Positions 52,079 to 60,800 of a stretch of 64,000 nt of DNA are shown here, piece after piece; the first letter of the stretch is position 1; each line of letters begins with the position of its first letter. The position numbers and the translations under genes are program-made. The stretch is from Nitratireductor aquimarinus (GTDB lineage: Bacteria > Pseudomonadota > Alphaproteobacteria > Rhizobiales > Rhizobiaceae). Location of the stretch: NCBI RefSeq assembly GCF_046773475.1, contig NZ_CP177239.1, positions 1,426,001 through 1,490,000 of the forward strand, in the 5' to 3' direction. The notes below the pieces were generated by a model. The model worked only from the letters and a program-made list of their open reading frames with translations. It had not been told where the DNA came from and did not search any database.

Positions 52079-52103
52079 AACGGCGCCCTTCGGCGCCGTT
52101 TTT
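52079..52103 (+). terminator. Rho-independent terminator
   Basis: AACGGCGCC-CTTC-GGCGCCGTT, a perfect 9-bp stem, followed by TTT, 10 bp after the SUOX-fold gene stop. Confidence 0.85.
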
Positions 52104-52134
52104 CATTCCAAGAACCGCGTGCCCGGCGCCACCC

Positions 52135-52893
52135 TCAGGCGACGACCTCATGCGGCGCGCGATACATCACCTGATCGCGCCCGCCCCGCTTGGCCCTGTA
52201 CAGAAGGAAATCGGCCTCGCGGACAACTTCATCCAGCGATTGCTCCGGGCGATGCATGGCGACGCCGATGCTCACCGTGGTGGAAAGCTCTTCGGGGTGC
52301 GCCGCGCACCCCACGAGACGGCAGCTCAGGGCGATGCGCTCCGAAACCGTACGCGCAAGCGGCAGGTCCGCGCCCGGCATGAACACGGCGAACTCCTCGC
52401 CGCCAATGCGCGCGCAGATATCATCCACGCGCACGCTCTGGCGAATTGCCTCCGCCACCAGCACAAGCACCCGGTCCCCCTCGGCATGGCCAAACCGGTC
52501 GTTGATCAGCTTGAAGTGATCCACATCGATGAAGAGAACGACACCTGCCGAGGCGTCGGCTTCTCCGATAAACGCGCCCGCCTGCTGCATGAAATTGCGT
52601 CGATTGCACAGCTCGGTCAGGTAATCAGTCGTTGCAGCCTTATCCAGTTCCGTTGCCAGTTTCGCGACCGTCGCCGTCTTGCTCAGAAAAACATAGGAGA
52701 TCGGGTAGGCCACAAGAACGGTGATGACGGCCGTGAGAATCAGGTCGAGCATCAGCCGGTCGGAAAAGAATATGGAGTAAAGAATGAGCGTCAGCGCGTC
52801 AGCACCCACGGCAGCGCCCAGAGTGACGATGCATGCCTGTTGCCAGATGCGCAACGCGTAAAACCGCTCGAACACCGCCTGCAAACGTCCCAT
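52135..52893 (-). CDS. Membrane diguanylate cyclase (intact GGDEF)
   Basis: A 252-residue c-di-GMP synthase. Two membrane segments (about 20-42 and 50-71) lead into the GGDEF domain. The active-site motif GGEEF is at 164-168, the Mg-binding Asp in FIDVDHFKLIND, and the inhibitory I-site RVDD sits at 155-158, exactly five residues before GGEEF, so feedback inhibition by c-di-GMP is expected. No EAL domain. ATG at 52893, divergent from the next, degenerate GGDEF gene. Confidence 0.9.
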   Translation of the reverse strand: MGRLQAVFERFYALRIWQQACIVTLGAAVGADALTLILYSIFFSDRLMLDLILTAVITVLVAYPISYVFLSKTATVAKLATELDKAATTDYLTELCNRRNFMQQAGAFIGEADASAGVVLFIDVDHFKLINDRFGHAEGDRVLVLVAEAIRQSVRVDDICARIGGEEFAVFMPGADLPLARTVSERIALSCRLVGCAAHPEELSTTVSIGVAMHRPEQSLDEVVREADFLLYRAKRGGRDQVMYRAPHEVVA

Positions 52894-53139
52894 CCCCTCG
52901 CCCTTTTGCCGGCATATAATATTTCAGCGGTGTAAACATGCCGTTACCCTGCGGCAACCGGACGGACAAACCTCCACGGAAATACGCGAACAAGTTGAAG
53001 AACCGGGCTTTGCACTGGAACTTCTTGTGTTTACGCTGCCTTGTCATACATACTGAGTATCAGGCGAAGTAATGGCGGGCTGCATTTTCGCACGCAAATC
53101 GTTGTTTCTTTTGGTGAGGCGTCTGCGGAGATTGACCTG

Positions 53140-54228
53140 ATGGACATGGCTGCCCTGGCATCCGAGTTCCTGCAAGGCTTGGGAATTGCGGTCATCGCCG
53201 CGCTTCTTTACGAGCGCGCGGCCCGGCTTGCGCTGACATCCTTACAGCGCAGCCTTCTCGTCTCCGCGCTTTTCTCCGTGGGCTCCATCGGGCCTGCCCT
53301 CTTCACCGCACACGCCTCCTCCGGCCTGTCTTTCGACATCGGCAATGTGTTTGTCGTTCTCGCCATGACCTATGGCGGCTGGATTACGCTTGCCATCACC
53401 TCGGCTGTCGCGATCCTCGGTCGCATCTGGCTTGGCGGCGCAGGCGTGGCGAGCGGCATTGTCGCCGTCCTGATCTGCAGCCTGGTGAGCCTGGCTTTCG
53501 CGCAGATGGTGAAAGGCCGGCGCGTTTCCATGGTCGCGCTCGCCGGCGTCGGCCTTCTGACATCGGTCTCCCTGATTTCGGTTTTCCTCATGCCGTGGGA
53601 AACCGCCATGCGCACCTTGGGCGAAGTCGCACCGGTTGCTATTGTGGCCAATGTGATTGCCGCCATCGTGATCGGCCGCATTCTTGAATTGCAGCGCTCG
53701 CATTTCGGACCACGACGCTTGAAGGAGGCACCGATGGGCACCACGGATACGGCAACCGGGCTTTTGAACCGGCGTGTCTTCGACAAGCTGGGACCGGAAC
53801 TCGCCGCCGCCATGAACTGGGCCGGGCAACCCTACTCCATGGCGCTCATCGACATCGACGAATTCGATCAGGTGCTTGAGGAACACGGCCACGCGGCCGG
53901 TGAGCAGGCTCTGCGCCACGTCGCGTCCGTCGTCCAGTCAGCCGTTCGCCAGACGGACATGGTCGCCAGCTTCGGCGGGCAGGCCATTGCGCTTGTGCTG
54001 CCGGCCTATGACGCCGAACGCGCCTTCGGCCTTGCCGAACGCATCCAGACCGCCGTTTCCGATACGCCCTTCAATCTCGACGGGATCGAGATCCCGCTTA
54101 CCGTGAGCGTCGGCCTGCACACGCCGCTGCCGCGCAAGGAGAGCTTCTGGATCGCGCTCGGTCAGGCCGACACTGCCCTCAACCGCGCAAAATCCACAGG
54201 CCGCAACCGTCTGGAAGTCGCTATTTGA
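53140..54228 (+). CDS. Degenerate GGDEF protein with 5TM-type membrane sensor and preserved I-site
   Basis: A 362-residue protein. The N-terminal ~180 residues have five or six membrane segments like 5TMR-LYT sensor domains (GLSFDIGNVFVVLAMTYGGW is the conserved core). The C-terminal GGDEF domain keeps the fold (TGLLNRRVFDKLGPELAAAM, YSMALIDIDEFDQVLEEHG) but the active motif reads GGQAI (279-283) instead of GGDEF, so it should not make c-di-GMP. The I-site RQTD (270-273) is kept at the right distance, so it may bind c-di-GMP as a receptor. Start ATG 53140 or 53146. Confidence 0.85.
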   Translation: MDMAALASEFLQGLGIAVIAALLYERAARLALTSLQRSLLVSALFSVGSIGPALFTAHASSGLSFDIGNVFVVLAMTYGGWITLAITSAVAILGRIWLGGAGVASGIVAVLICSLVSLAFAQMVKGRRVSMVALAGVGLLTSVSLISVFLMPWETAMRTLGEVAPVAIVANVIAAIVIGRILELQRSHFGPRRLKEAPMGTTDTATGLLNRRVFDKLGPELAAAMNWAGQPYSMALIDIDEFDQVLEEHGHAAGEQALRHVASVVQSAVRQTDMVASFGGQAIALVLPAYDAERAFGLAERIQTAVSDTPFNLDGIEIPLTVSVGLHTPLPRKESFWIALGQADTALNRAKSTGRNRLEVAI

Positions 54229-54374
54229 TGAAGGCCCTGCCCGTTTCGTGGGCAGCCTGCTCTGATGCGCATCATGGCCGGTGCGAGAACGAAACGCGCC
54301 CACTTGGACAGATAACGGCAACACACTGAAAAATCAGAATAAAGCCCAGGCGAACTGCGACTGGCACGCTTGAT

Positions 54375-54495
54375 GCTTTCAGTATGGCAGGGTCCAGAGG
54401 GGACACTGCTGAAAGCGTCGTCAGAACGCTGGAGCGGGCCGTCAGACAGCGCGCGTCTGCCGTGGGACCAGCTGTCTGGCGGCCTTTCGTTTTCC
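54375..54495 (+). ncRNA. Candidate structured small RNA with intrinsic terminator
   Basis: Two consecutive hairpins fill this gap. Hairpin 1 (54375-54416): GCTTTCAG pairs with CTGAAAGC, then CAG/CTG across a bulge and GTCC/GGAC on top. Hairpin 2 (54437-54484): a 14-bp stem, GGCCGTCAGACAGC against GCTGTCTGGCGGCC with one G-U pair and a 20-nt loop, followed by TTTCGTTTTCC. That is the form of a small RNA ending in its own terminator. No known RNA family was recognised. It could alternatively be only the terminator of the GGDEF gene 150 bp upstream plus an incidental hairpin. Confidence 0.45.
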
Positions 54496-54534
54496 TCAGC
54501 TGTTCTCAGCCCGATGGTAGAGAACGATTGATTT

Positions 54535-54549
54535 GTTCCCTATTTGTTC
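54535..54549 (+). promoter_or_regulatory. LexA box (SOS operator)
   Basis: GTTCCCTATTTGTTC is an exact GTTC-N7-GTTC, the alphaproteobacterial LexA binding site, 13 bp upstream of the start of the endonuclease III-like gene. No other match was noticed between here and dnaE2, so the four genes are probably one SOS operon. Confidence 0.85.
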
Positions 54550-54562
54550 TTATCATGCGGGG

Positions 54563-55447
54563 ATGCAATACACCCTGCCCCTTGCACCTTTCGACCGGAT
54601 TGCAAGCCTCCATCAGCGCTTGCTGGCTGTCTTCGGACCGCCCACGGATTTCGTGCGTCTCGACCCGATAAGCCAGATGATTCTGGCGATGCTCAGCGGC
54701 AGAACGCACAATGAAACGGCGCTCGGGGTTTTCGCCGCTCTGGTCGAGCATTTCGAAGTGGCGCGGCACAGAGGCTCCTGGCAGCGTCTGGCCGAAGCAT
54801 CCTCCCACGAACTCGACCCGCTTCTTGAAGGCGTCACCCACCCCGAGCGCAAGGCCGAAGCCCTGCCCCGCGTCCTGCAGGAAATCGCCAGCCTGCGCGG
54901 CGCGCTCGATCTCGGCTTCCTGCATGGCTGGCCGGTGGAGAACGCCCTTGCCTGGCTGGAACGGCTTTACGGCGTCGGCCCCAAGACCAGCGCTGCCACC
55001 CTCAACATGAGCACCCTGCGCAGGCGCGTTCTTGTCGTCGACACGGCGCACTGGCGCGCAGCGCGCTGCCTCGGCCTCGTGCCCGAGCAGACGTCGCCCG
55101 AGCGTTCGGTCCGCCTTCTCAACCGCCAGCTCCCCAATGGCTGGGAGGCTTCCGACACTGAAGAACACCACCTCCTCATGCAGGATCTCGGGCGGACGTT
55201 TTGCGCCCGCAGCAGCAAAGCTTCCTGCCCTTTCACAAATGTCTGCGCCGGCAGTGCCACGCCTCAGCGCACACGCCTTCTGGAAGAATGGCTGCGCGAT
55301 GCGCCGCCCGCGCACGCCCTGCCGGGCGCAGGCGTGAAGACGAGTCAAATCAGTCCCTTGAAGGAAGATGCTGCGAATTTGAATCAGGGCGCTTCCGGCG
55401 CGCCGCCACCGGTGCAGACCGTGTCGGCATCCGCCGCGTCCTGTTAG
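54563..55447 (+). CDS. Endonuclease III-like HhH-GPD protein, first gene of the SOS operon
   Basis: A 294-residue relative of endonuclease III. LDPISQMILAMLSGRTHNET aligns with its N-terminal helices, the helix-hairpin-helix is LYGVGPKTSAATLN with the catalytic Lys at 141, and the Asp is at 160 in VVDTAHWRAARCL. The 4Fe-4S site is incomplete: Cys occur only at 214, 222 and 228 (C-X7-C-X5-C rather than C-X6-C-X2-C-X5-C). The last ~50 residues are disordered. It sits just downstream of the LexA box and 19 bp before imuA. Base-excision activity linked to mutagenic repair is inferred. Confidence 0.75.
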   Translation: MQYTLPLAPFDRIASLHQRLLAVFGPPTDFVRLDPISQMILAMLSGRTHNETALGVFAALVEHFEVARHRGSWQRLAEASSHELDPLLEGVTHPERKAEALPRVLQEIASLRGALDLGFLHGWPVENALAWLERLYGVGPKTSAATLNMSTLRRRVLVVDTAHWRAARCLGLVPEQTSPERSVRLLNRQLPNGWEASDTEEHHLLMQDLGRTFCARSSKASCPFTNVCAGSATPQRTRLLEEWLRDAPPAHALPGAGVKTSQISPLKEDAANLNQGASGAPPPVQTVSASAASC

Positions 55448-55466
55448 TGCGTTCCGGAGTTGCGTC

Positions 55467-56336
55467 ATGAAACACAGGTTCGAGATAGAGGCCTTACGCC
55501 GCCGCATCGCCCCTCAGGAAAGGCTGACGCCCAACGCCCGCCCCGCGCTTGGGCTGGGCGCAGAGGCACTTGACGCCGCCCTTCCCGCCCACGGTCTCAA
55601 GACTGGCGCGCTGCATGAAATCCTCCCGGCCACCCATGGCGATTTCGCCGCCGGCGCGGGCTTCGGCATCTGTTTTCTGGCGCGTCTTCTCCGCCAGCGC
55701 CCCGGCCCCATTCTCTGGGCTGTGCCCGCGCATCTGGCAAACGGCGAAGGCGCGCTCTACCCGCCCGGTCTGGCAGCCCTCGGGCTTGACCCGAACCGGC
55801 TGATCAGGATCGAGGTGCGCAAGCCCATCGACATTCTGTGGGCGCTGGAGGAAGGGCTTTCCCATGCGCCGCTCGCCGCCGTCGCCGGCATCCTGCCCGA
55901 CAGCGCCCGCGCCTATGATTTCGCCGCCAGCCGCCGCCTTGCCCTGCGCGCCGCGCGCCACGGCGTCACCGCCCTCATCCTGCGCGGGCGACAGGCTTCA
56001 GCGGAGGGCACGGCGGCCGAGACCCGCTGGTCCGTCGCATCGCTTCCCGCAGCGCCCGCCTCGCCCAGCCAATCCTCAGGCCAATCATCGGGCCAATCCT
56101 CATATTCGGGTGCGCCGCGCTGGCGGCTTGCGCTTCTCAAATCAAGGCAAGGGATGTCCCGCCGTTTCTCAAGCGGCTGGGATGTCGAGTGGGATCATGA
56201 CACGCTTTCTTTCCGTCTTCCTGCCCCGCTGGCCGATAGAACGCCGGCAGGAGCGACCACAGGGGCAACACCATGGCCACATGAGGCCGGGCGCGCCAGC
56301 TCCAGATTGCCCCCCGAATGGGCAGAAGCCTCATGA
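55467..56336 (+). CDS. imuA: ImuA, SOS mutagenesis accessory protein
   Basis: A 289-residue RecA-like protein. LGLGAEALDAALPAHGLKTG and ALHEILPATHGDFAAGAGFG are the standard ImuA N-terminal blocks, followed by RLIRIEVRKPIDILWALEEG. A low-complexity SQSSGQSSGQSS insert precedes the C-terminal WRLALLKSRQG block. With ImuB and DnaE2 it forms the mutasome for lesion bypass. It begins 19 bp after the endonuclease III-like gene; its last 140 bp overlap imuB in another frame. Confidence 0.9.
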   Translation: MKHRFEIEALRRRIAPQERLTPNARPALGLGAEALDAALPAHGLKTGALHEILPATHGDFAAGAGFGICFLARLLRQRPGPILWAVPAHLANGEGALYPPGLAALGLDPNRLIRIEVRKPIDILWALEEGLSHAPLAAVAGILPDSARAYDFAASRRLALRAARHGVTALILRGRQASAEGTAAETRWSVASLPAAPASPSQSSGQSSGQSSYSGAPRWRLALLKSRQGMSRRFSSGWDVEWDHDTLSFRLPAPLADRTPAGATTGATPWPHEAGRASSRLPPEWAEAS

Positions 56337-57813
56337 GGACGCGGCGCTGGTGCTCGTCACCACCACGGACAATGGCCAGCGCATCACCGCGCTCAATCAG
56401 GCAGCCGGGGCGCTGGGCTTTTCACCCGGCATGGCGCTGGCCGATGCGCGCGCCATCCACCCCGCCCTGCAGGTCGCCCATGCCGACCTTCAGGGCGATG
56501 AGCGCGCCCTCATAAGGCTGGCGCTCTGGTGCCAGTGTTTTTCGCCGCTGACGCGTCCCGACTTTCCCGACGGGGTGAGCCTCGACATTGCCGGCTGTGC
56601 GCATCTCTTCGGCGGCGAGAGCGCCCTCATGGAGATGCTGGCGTCAAAGCTTGGCCGTTTCGGCCTCACCGCACGGCTGGCGCTGGCGCCCACCATCGGT
56701 GGCGCCTGGGCGCTTGCCCGCCACGCGCCCGATGATCGCCTTGCCGTCACCCGCTCAGCCCTTGCCGGGCACATGGCGCCGCTACCCGTCTGCGCCCTGC
56801 GGCTGGAGGAAGGCACGGTCAAGGCGCTTGAAAAGCTCGGCCTCAAACGCGTCGGCGATCTCATCGGCAAGCCGCGCGCGCCGCTGGCGTCGCGCTTTGG
56901 CCCGCTGGCGCTGCGCCGGCTGGACGAGGCGCTTGGCCATGAGGAGGAAAGCTTTCGCCCCCTCAACCCGCCCCATCTGCATGCCGCGCAATGCCGTTTC
57001 GCCGAGCCCATCGTCACGCAGGAAGCAATCGGGATCGCCATCGGCCGCCTCACGCGCGACCTCTGCGCGCTCCTTGAAAAGGCCGGCAAGGGCGTGCGGC
57101 GCGTGGAGCTGCGGCTGTTCCGCGTCGATGGCTGGTTCGAGGCCCTGCCGCTCGCCACCAGCACCCCCACGCGCGATGCAGCGCATCTCGCCCGCCTTCT
57201 CGGCGAGCGGCTCGACCGCATAGAGGATCGCGCCGGCTTCGGCTTCGAGGCGGCCAGCCTCACCGCCCTTTCCGTGGAAACGCTCGCCATGCGGCAGGAG
57301 GATCTGGGCGACGACGCCATGACCATGCGTGACGGCGACCTCGCTCCGCTGCTTGACCGGCTGGTCAACCGGTTCGGCGCGCGCAACGTCACCCGCGCCG
57401 AGCCCCATGCGAGCTTCCTGCCCGAGCGCGCCGCCCGCGCCGTCTCCGTGCTCAAGCCCGCGCAAAGCCACGACTGGCAGGCCCATGCCCGCTGCATTCA
57501 GGATGGCGCGGCCTTTGCCCGCCCCCTCTTCCTCTTTGCCGTTCCGGAGCCTGTCACCACGCTCGCCGGCGTGCCCGATGGCCCGCCCACCCGTTTCGAA
57601 TGGCGGCGCGTGGCCCACCTTGTGACGCGTGCCGAAGGGCCGGAGCGCATTGCGCCTGAATGGTGGCGCGCGCCACTCGGGGCCAGCCGCAAGACACGCG
57701 ACTATTTCCGCATCGAAGATGAAGCCGGCCGCCGCTTCTGGCTCTTCCGCGACGGGCTTTATGAGCGCGATGAAGAAACCCCGCGCTGGTTCATCCACGG
57801 GGTCTTCGCATGA
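56197..57813 (+). CDS. imuB: ImuB, Y-family polymerase-like protein
   Basis: A 538-residue catalytically dead Y-family homolog that links DnaE2 to the sliding clamp. The N-terminus (MTRFLSVFLPRWPIERRQ) and the palm-like region DGVSLDIAGCAHLFGGESAL are typical of ImuB, lacking the second catalytic acid pair of true polymerases. A C-terminal ~160-residue ImuB domain follows. ATG at 56197 lies inside imuA (140-bp overlap); an alternative at 56182 adds five residues. It overlaps dnaE2 by ATGA. Confidence 0.88.
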   Translation: MTRFLSVFLPRWPIERRQERPQGQHHGHMRPGAPAPDCPPNGQKPHEDAALVLVTTTDNGQRITALNQAAGALGFSPGMALADARAIHPALQVAHADLQGDERALIRLALWCQCFSPLTRPDFPDGVSLDIAGCAHLFGGESALMEMLASKLGRFGLTARLALAPTIGGAWALARHAPDDRLAVTRSALAGHMAPLPVCALRLEEGTVKALEKLGLKRVGDLIGKPRAPLASRFGPLALRRLDEALGHEEESFRPLNPPHLHAAQCRFAEPIVTQEAIGIAIGRLTRDLCALLEKAGKGVRRVELRLFRVDGWFEALPLATSTPTRDAAHLARLLGERLDRIEDRAGFGFEAASLTALSVETLAMRQEDLGDDAMTMRDGDLAPLLDRLVNRFGARNVTRAEPHASFLPERAARAVSVLKPAQSHDWQAHARCIQDGAAFARPLFLFAVPEPVTTLAGVPDGPPTRFEWRRVAHLVTRAEGPERIAPEWWRAPLGASRKTRDYFRIEDEAGRRFWLFRDGLYERDEETPRWFIHGVFA

Positions 57814-60800
57814 GCGCGCAATCGTCAAGCCCCATCCCTCTGACCACCGGTTTAAAGGCCGACACCGCCGGAACGCCCCCCAAAAAGCGCTCCGCGCCAC
57901 CGGCCCCGCCCTATGTGGAGCTCGGCGTCACCAGCAATTACAGCTTTCTGCGCGGCGGGTCTCATCCCCGCGAGCTGGTTGCCGAAGCCGCCCGGCTTGG
58001 CCATGCGGCCATCGGCATTGCCGACCGCAATACGATGGCTGGTGTCGTGCGCGCCCATGTGGAGGCGAAGGCGCAGAAGATCCGCCTTGTCGTCGGCGCG
58101 CGACTGGTCATGCTGGACGATTTCGAAACGCTCTGCTTCCCAACCGACAGGGATGCCTATGGCCGCCTGACGCAGCTTTTGACCGATGGCAACCGCCGTG
58201 CACCGAAAGGCGAGTGCCACCTCCATCTGGGCAATCTGGAACAACTTGGCGCGGACCAGCGCTTCATCGCCATGCCGCCCTATGATTTCGGTTCTGATTT
58301 CGAAGAAAACCTGCGCCGCCTCGCAGCCCTCTTCCCCGGCGACGTGTTTTTGGCGCTCACGCCCCATCGCCGGGCCAATGACGGCGCGCGCCAAGAGCGC
58401 CTTGCCGCGCTCGCCGCGACCTGTGGCACACCGCTCATCGCCACCAATGACGTGCTCTACCACATGCCGGCCCGCCGCCCCCTTCAGGATCTCCTCACCT
58501 GCATCCGCGCACACTGCACCATCGACGAGGCCGGTTTCCGGCTGGAACGCAATGCCGAGCGGCACCTGAAAGCGCCTGCGGAGATGACCCGCCTGCTGCG
58601 CGGCCACGAAGACGCCATTGCCCGTTCCGTGGCCCTCATGGATGAATGCCGCTTCTCGCTCGATGAACTGCGCTTCGACTATCCGAAGGAATCGAGCGGT
58701 GAGAGCGCCACCCCGCAGGAGGAGCTGGAACGCCTCACCTGGCTTGGCGCAAAAGTCCGTTTCGACGGCGTGGTTCCGCCAAAGGTCGCCGGCATGATTT
58801 CCCATGAGCTGAAGCTCATCGGCCAGCTTGGCTACGCCGCCTATTTTCTCACCGTGCACGACATTGTGAACTTCGCCCGCGCACAGACCCCGCCCATCCT
58901 GTGCCAGGGGCGCGGCTCGGCGGCCAATTCTGTCGTCTGTTTTTGCCTTGGCGTCACCTCGGTCAACCCCACCGAGATCGACCTTCTGTTCGAGCGCTTC
59001 ATCTCCGCCGAGCGCGGCGAGCCGCCGGACATCGATGTCGATTTCGAGCATGAGCGGCGCGAAGAGGTGATGCAGTACATCTATGACAAATATGGCCGCC
59101 ACCGCGCCGGGCTGGCCGCCACCGTCATTTCCTACCGCACGCGCAGCGCCGTGCGCGAGGCCGGCAAGGCCATGGGCCTGTCGCCCGATGTGGTCGCCGC
59201 CATGACCGGCCTTGTCTGGGGCCATTCCTCGCGCACACCCGCAGGCGATCAGGTGCGCGAAGCCGGTCTCGACCCCACCGATCCACGCCTGCGACAGACC
59301 CTCGTTCTCGTCAGCCAGCTGATCGGCTTCCCCCGCCATCTCTCCCAGCATGTGGGCGGCTTCGTGCTCACCCATTCGCCCTTGAGCGAAATCGTGCCCA
59401 TCGCCAACGCCGCCATGAAGGACCGCACCATGGTGGAATGGGACAAGGACGATCTCGACGCGCTCAACATCCTCAAGGTGGATGTGCTTTCGCTCGGCAT
59501 GCTCACCTGCCTGCGCAAGGGGTTCGATCTGTTGCGCGATCACTATGACCGGGATCACACGCTCGCCACCGTGCCCCGCGATGACGGCCCCACCTACGCC
59601 ATGATCCAGCGCGCCGACACGGTTGGCGTCTTCCAGATCGAAAGCCGGGCGCAGATGTCCATGCTGCCGCGCCTGCGACCGGAAAATTTCTATGACCTCG
59701 TGATCGAGATTGCCATTGTCCGCCCCGGTCCCATTCAGGGCGACATGGTTCATCCCTATCTGCGCCGCCGCAACAGGGAAGAGGATGTCGATTATCCTTC
59801 CGAAGAATTGCGCGCCGTGCTCCAGAAGACCCTCGGCGTGCCGCTCTTTCAGGAACAGGCGATGAAGATCGCCATCGTCGCGGCCCGCTTCTCGCCGGAA
59901 AAGGCCGACCGGCTGCGCCGCGCCATGGCCTCCTTCCGCCGCACCGGCACAATCGACCAATTCCGCGAAGACTTCATCAAGGGCATGCTCGCCAATGGCT
60001 ATGAACCCGACTTTGCCGAGCGCTGTTTCAACCAGATGAAGGGGTTCAGCGATTACGGTTTTCCCGAAAGCCATTCGGCCAGTTTCGCGCTGCTCGCCTA
60101 TGCCTCCTCCTGGCTCAAATGCCACTATCCGGATGTCTTTGCCTGCGCACTTTTGAACTCCCAGCCCATGGGGTTTTACTCCGCCTCCTCCATCGTCCGG
60201 GATTTCCGCGATCATGGCGGCGAGACACGCCCCGTCGACATCAACCGCAGCGACTGGGACCACACGCTGGAACCCGCCTCGAAAAAGGGCGCGATCCGCC
60301 ATGCGGTGCGGCTTGGCCTGCGCCAGGTGGATGGCATACGCGAGGCCGCAGCGCTGAAGATCATGGCCACGCGCGGCGCGGGCTTTGCCACCGTGCGCGA
60401 CCTCTATTTCCGATCCGGCATCGACATGTTCTCCTTGCGCCGGCTTGCCGAGGCGGACGCCTTCCGCTCACTCGGGCTCGACCGCCGCGCTGCCCTCTGG
60501 GAGGTGCGCGGCCTGAGCGGCCATCAGGGCGTGCGTGCGGCAGCCGAGGAACTGCCGCTCTTCGCCAGCACCAAAAGCACGGAAGAAACGCCCCTTCAGG
60601 CCGAAGAGAGCGTGGCGCTGCCGGAACTTCTTCCCGGCGAGCAGGTGGTGGAGGATTACGGCACGCTCAGCCTTTCTCTCAAGGCGCATCCCGTTTCCTT
60701 CCTGCGCCAGCAGCTCAAGGAACGCCGCATCGTGGAAACCCGCGCCCTCGCGGATATCCCGGCCGGGCGCTTCGTGCGCGTTTCGGGCCTCGTTCTGGTG

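Noticed and set aside
56060..56105. Repeated CAATC(C/A)TC(A/G)GGC units in imuA as a slippage switch
   Set aside because: Units are 12 bp, so gain or loss keeps the frame, and only about 2.5 copies exist; it is a low-complexity linker.
57852..60302. 816-codon open frame opposite dnaE2, and similar long frames opposite mrpD, mutA, mutB and ptrB
   Set aside because: All are antisense shadows caused by codon bias of well-identified genes on the other strand.
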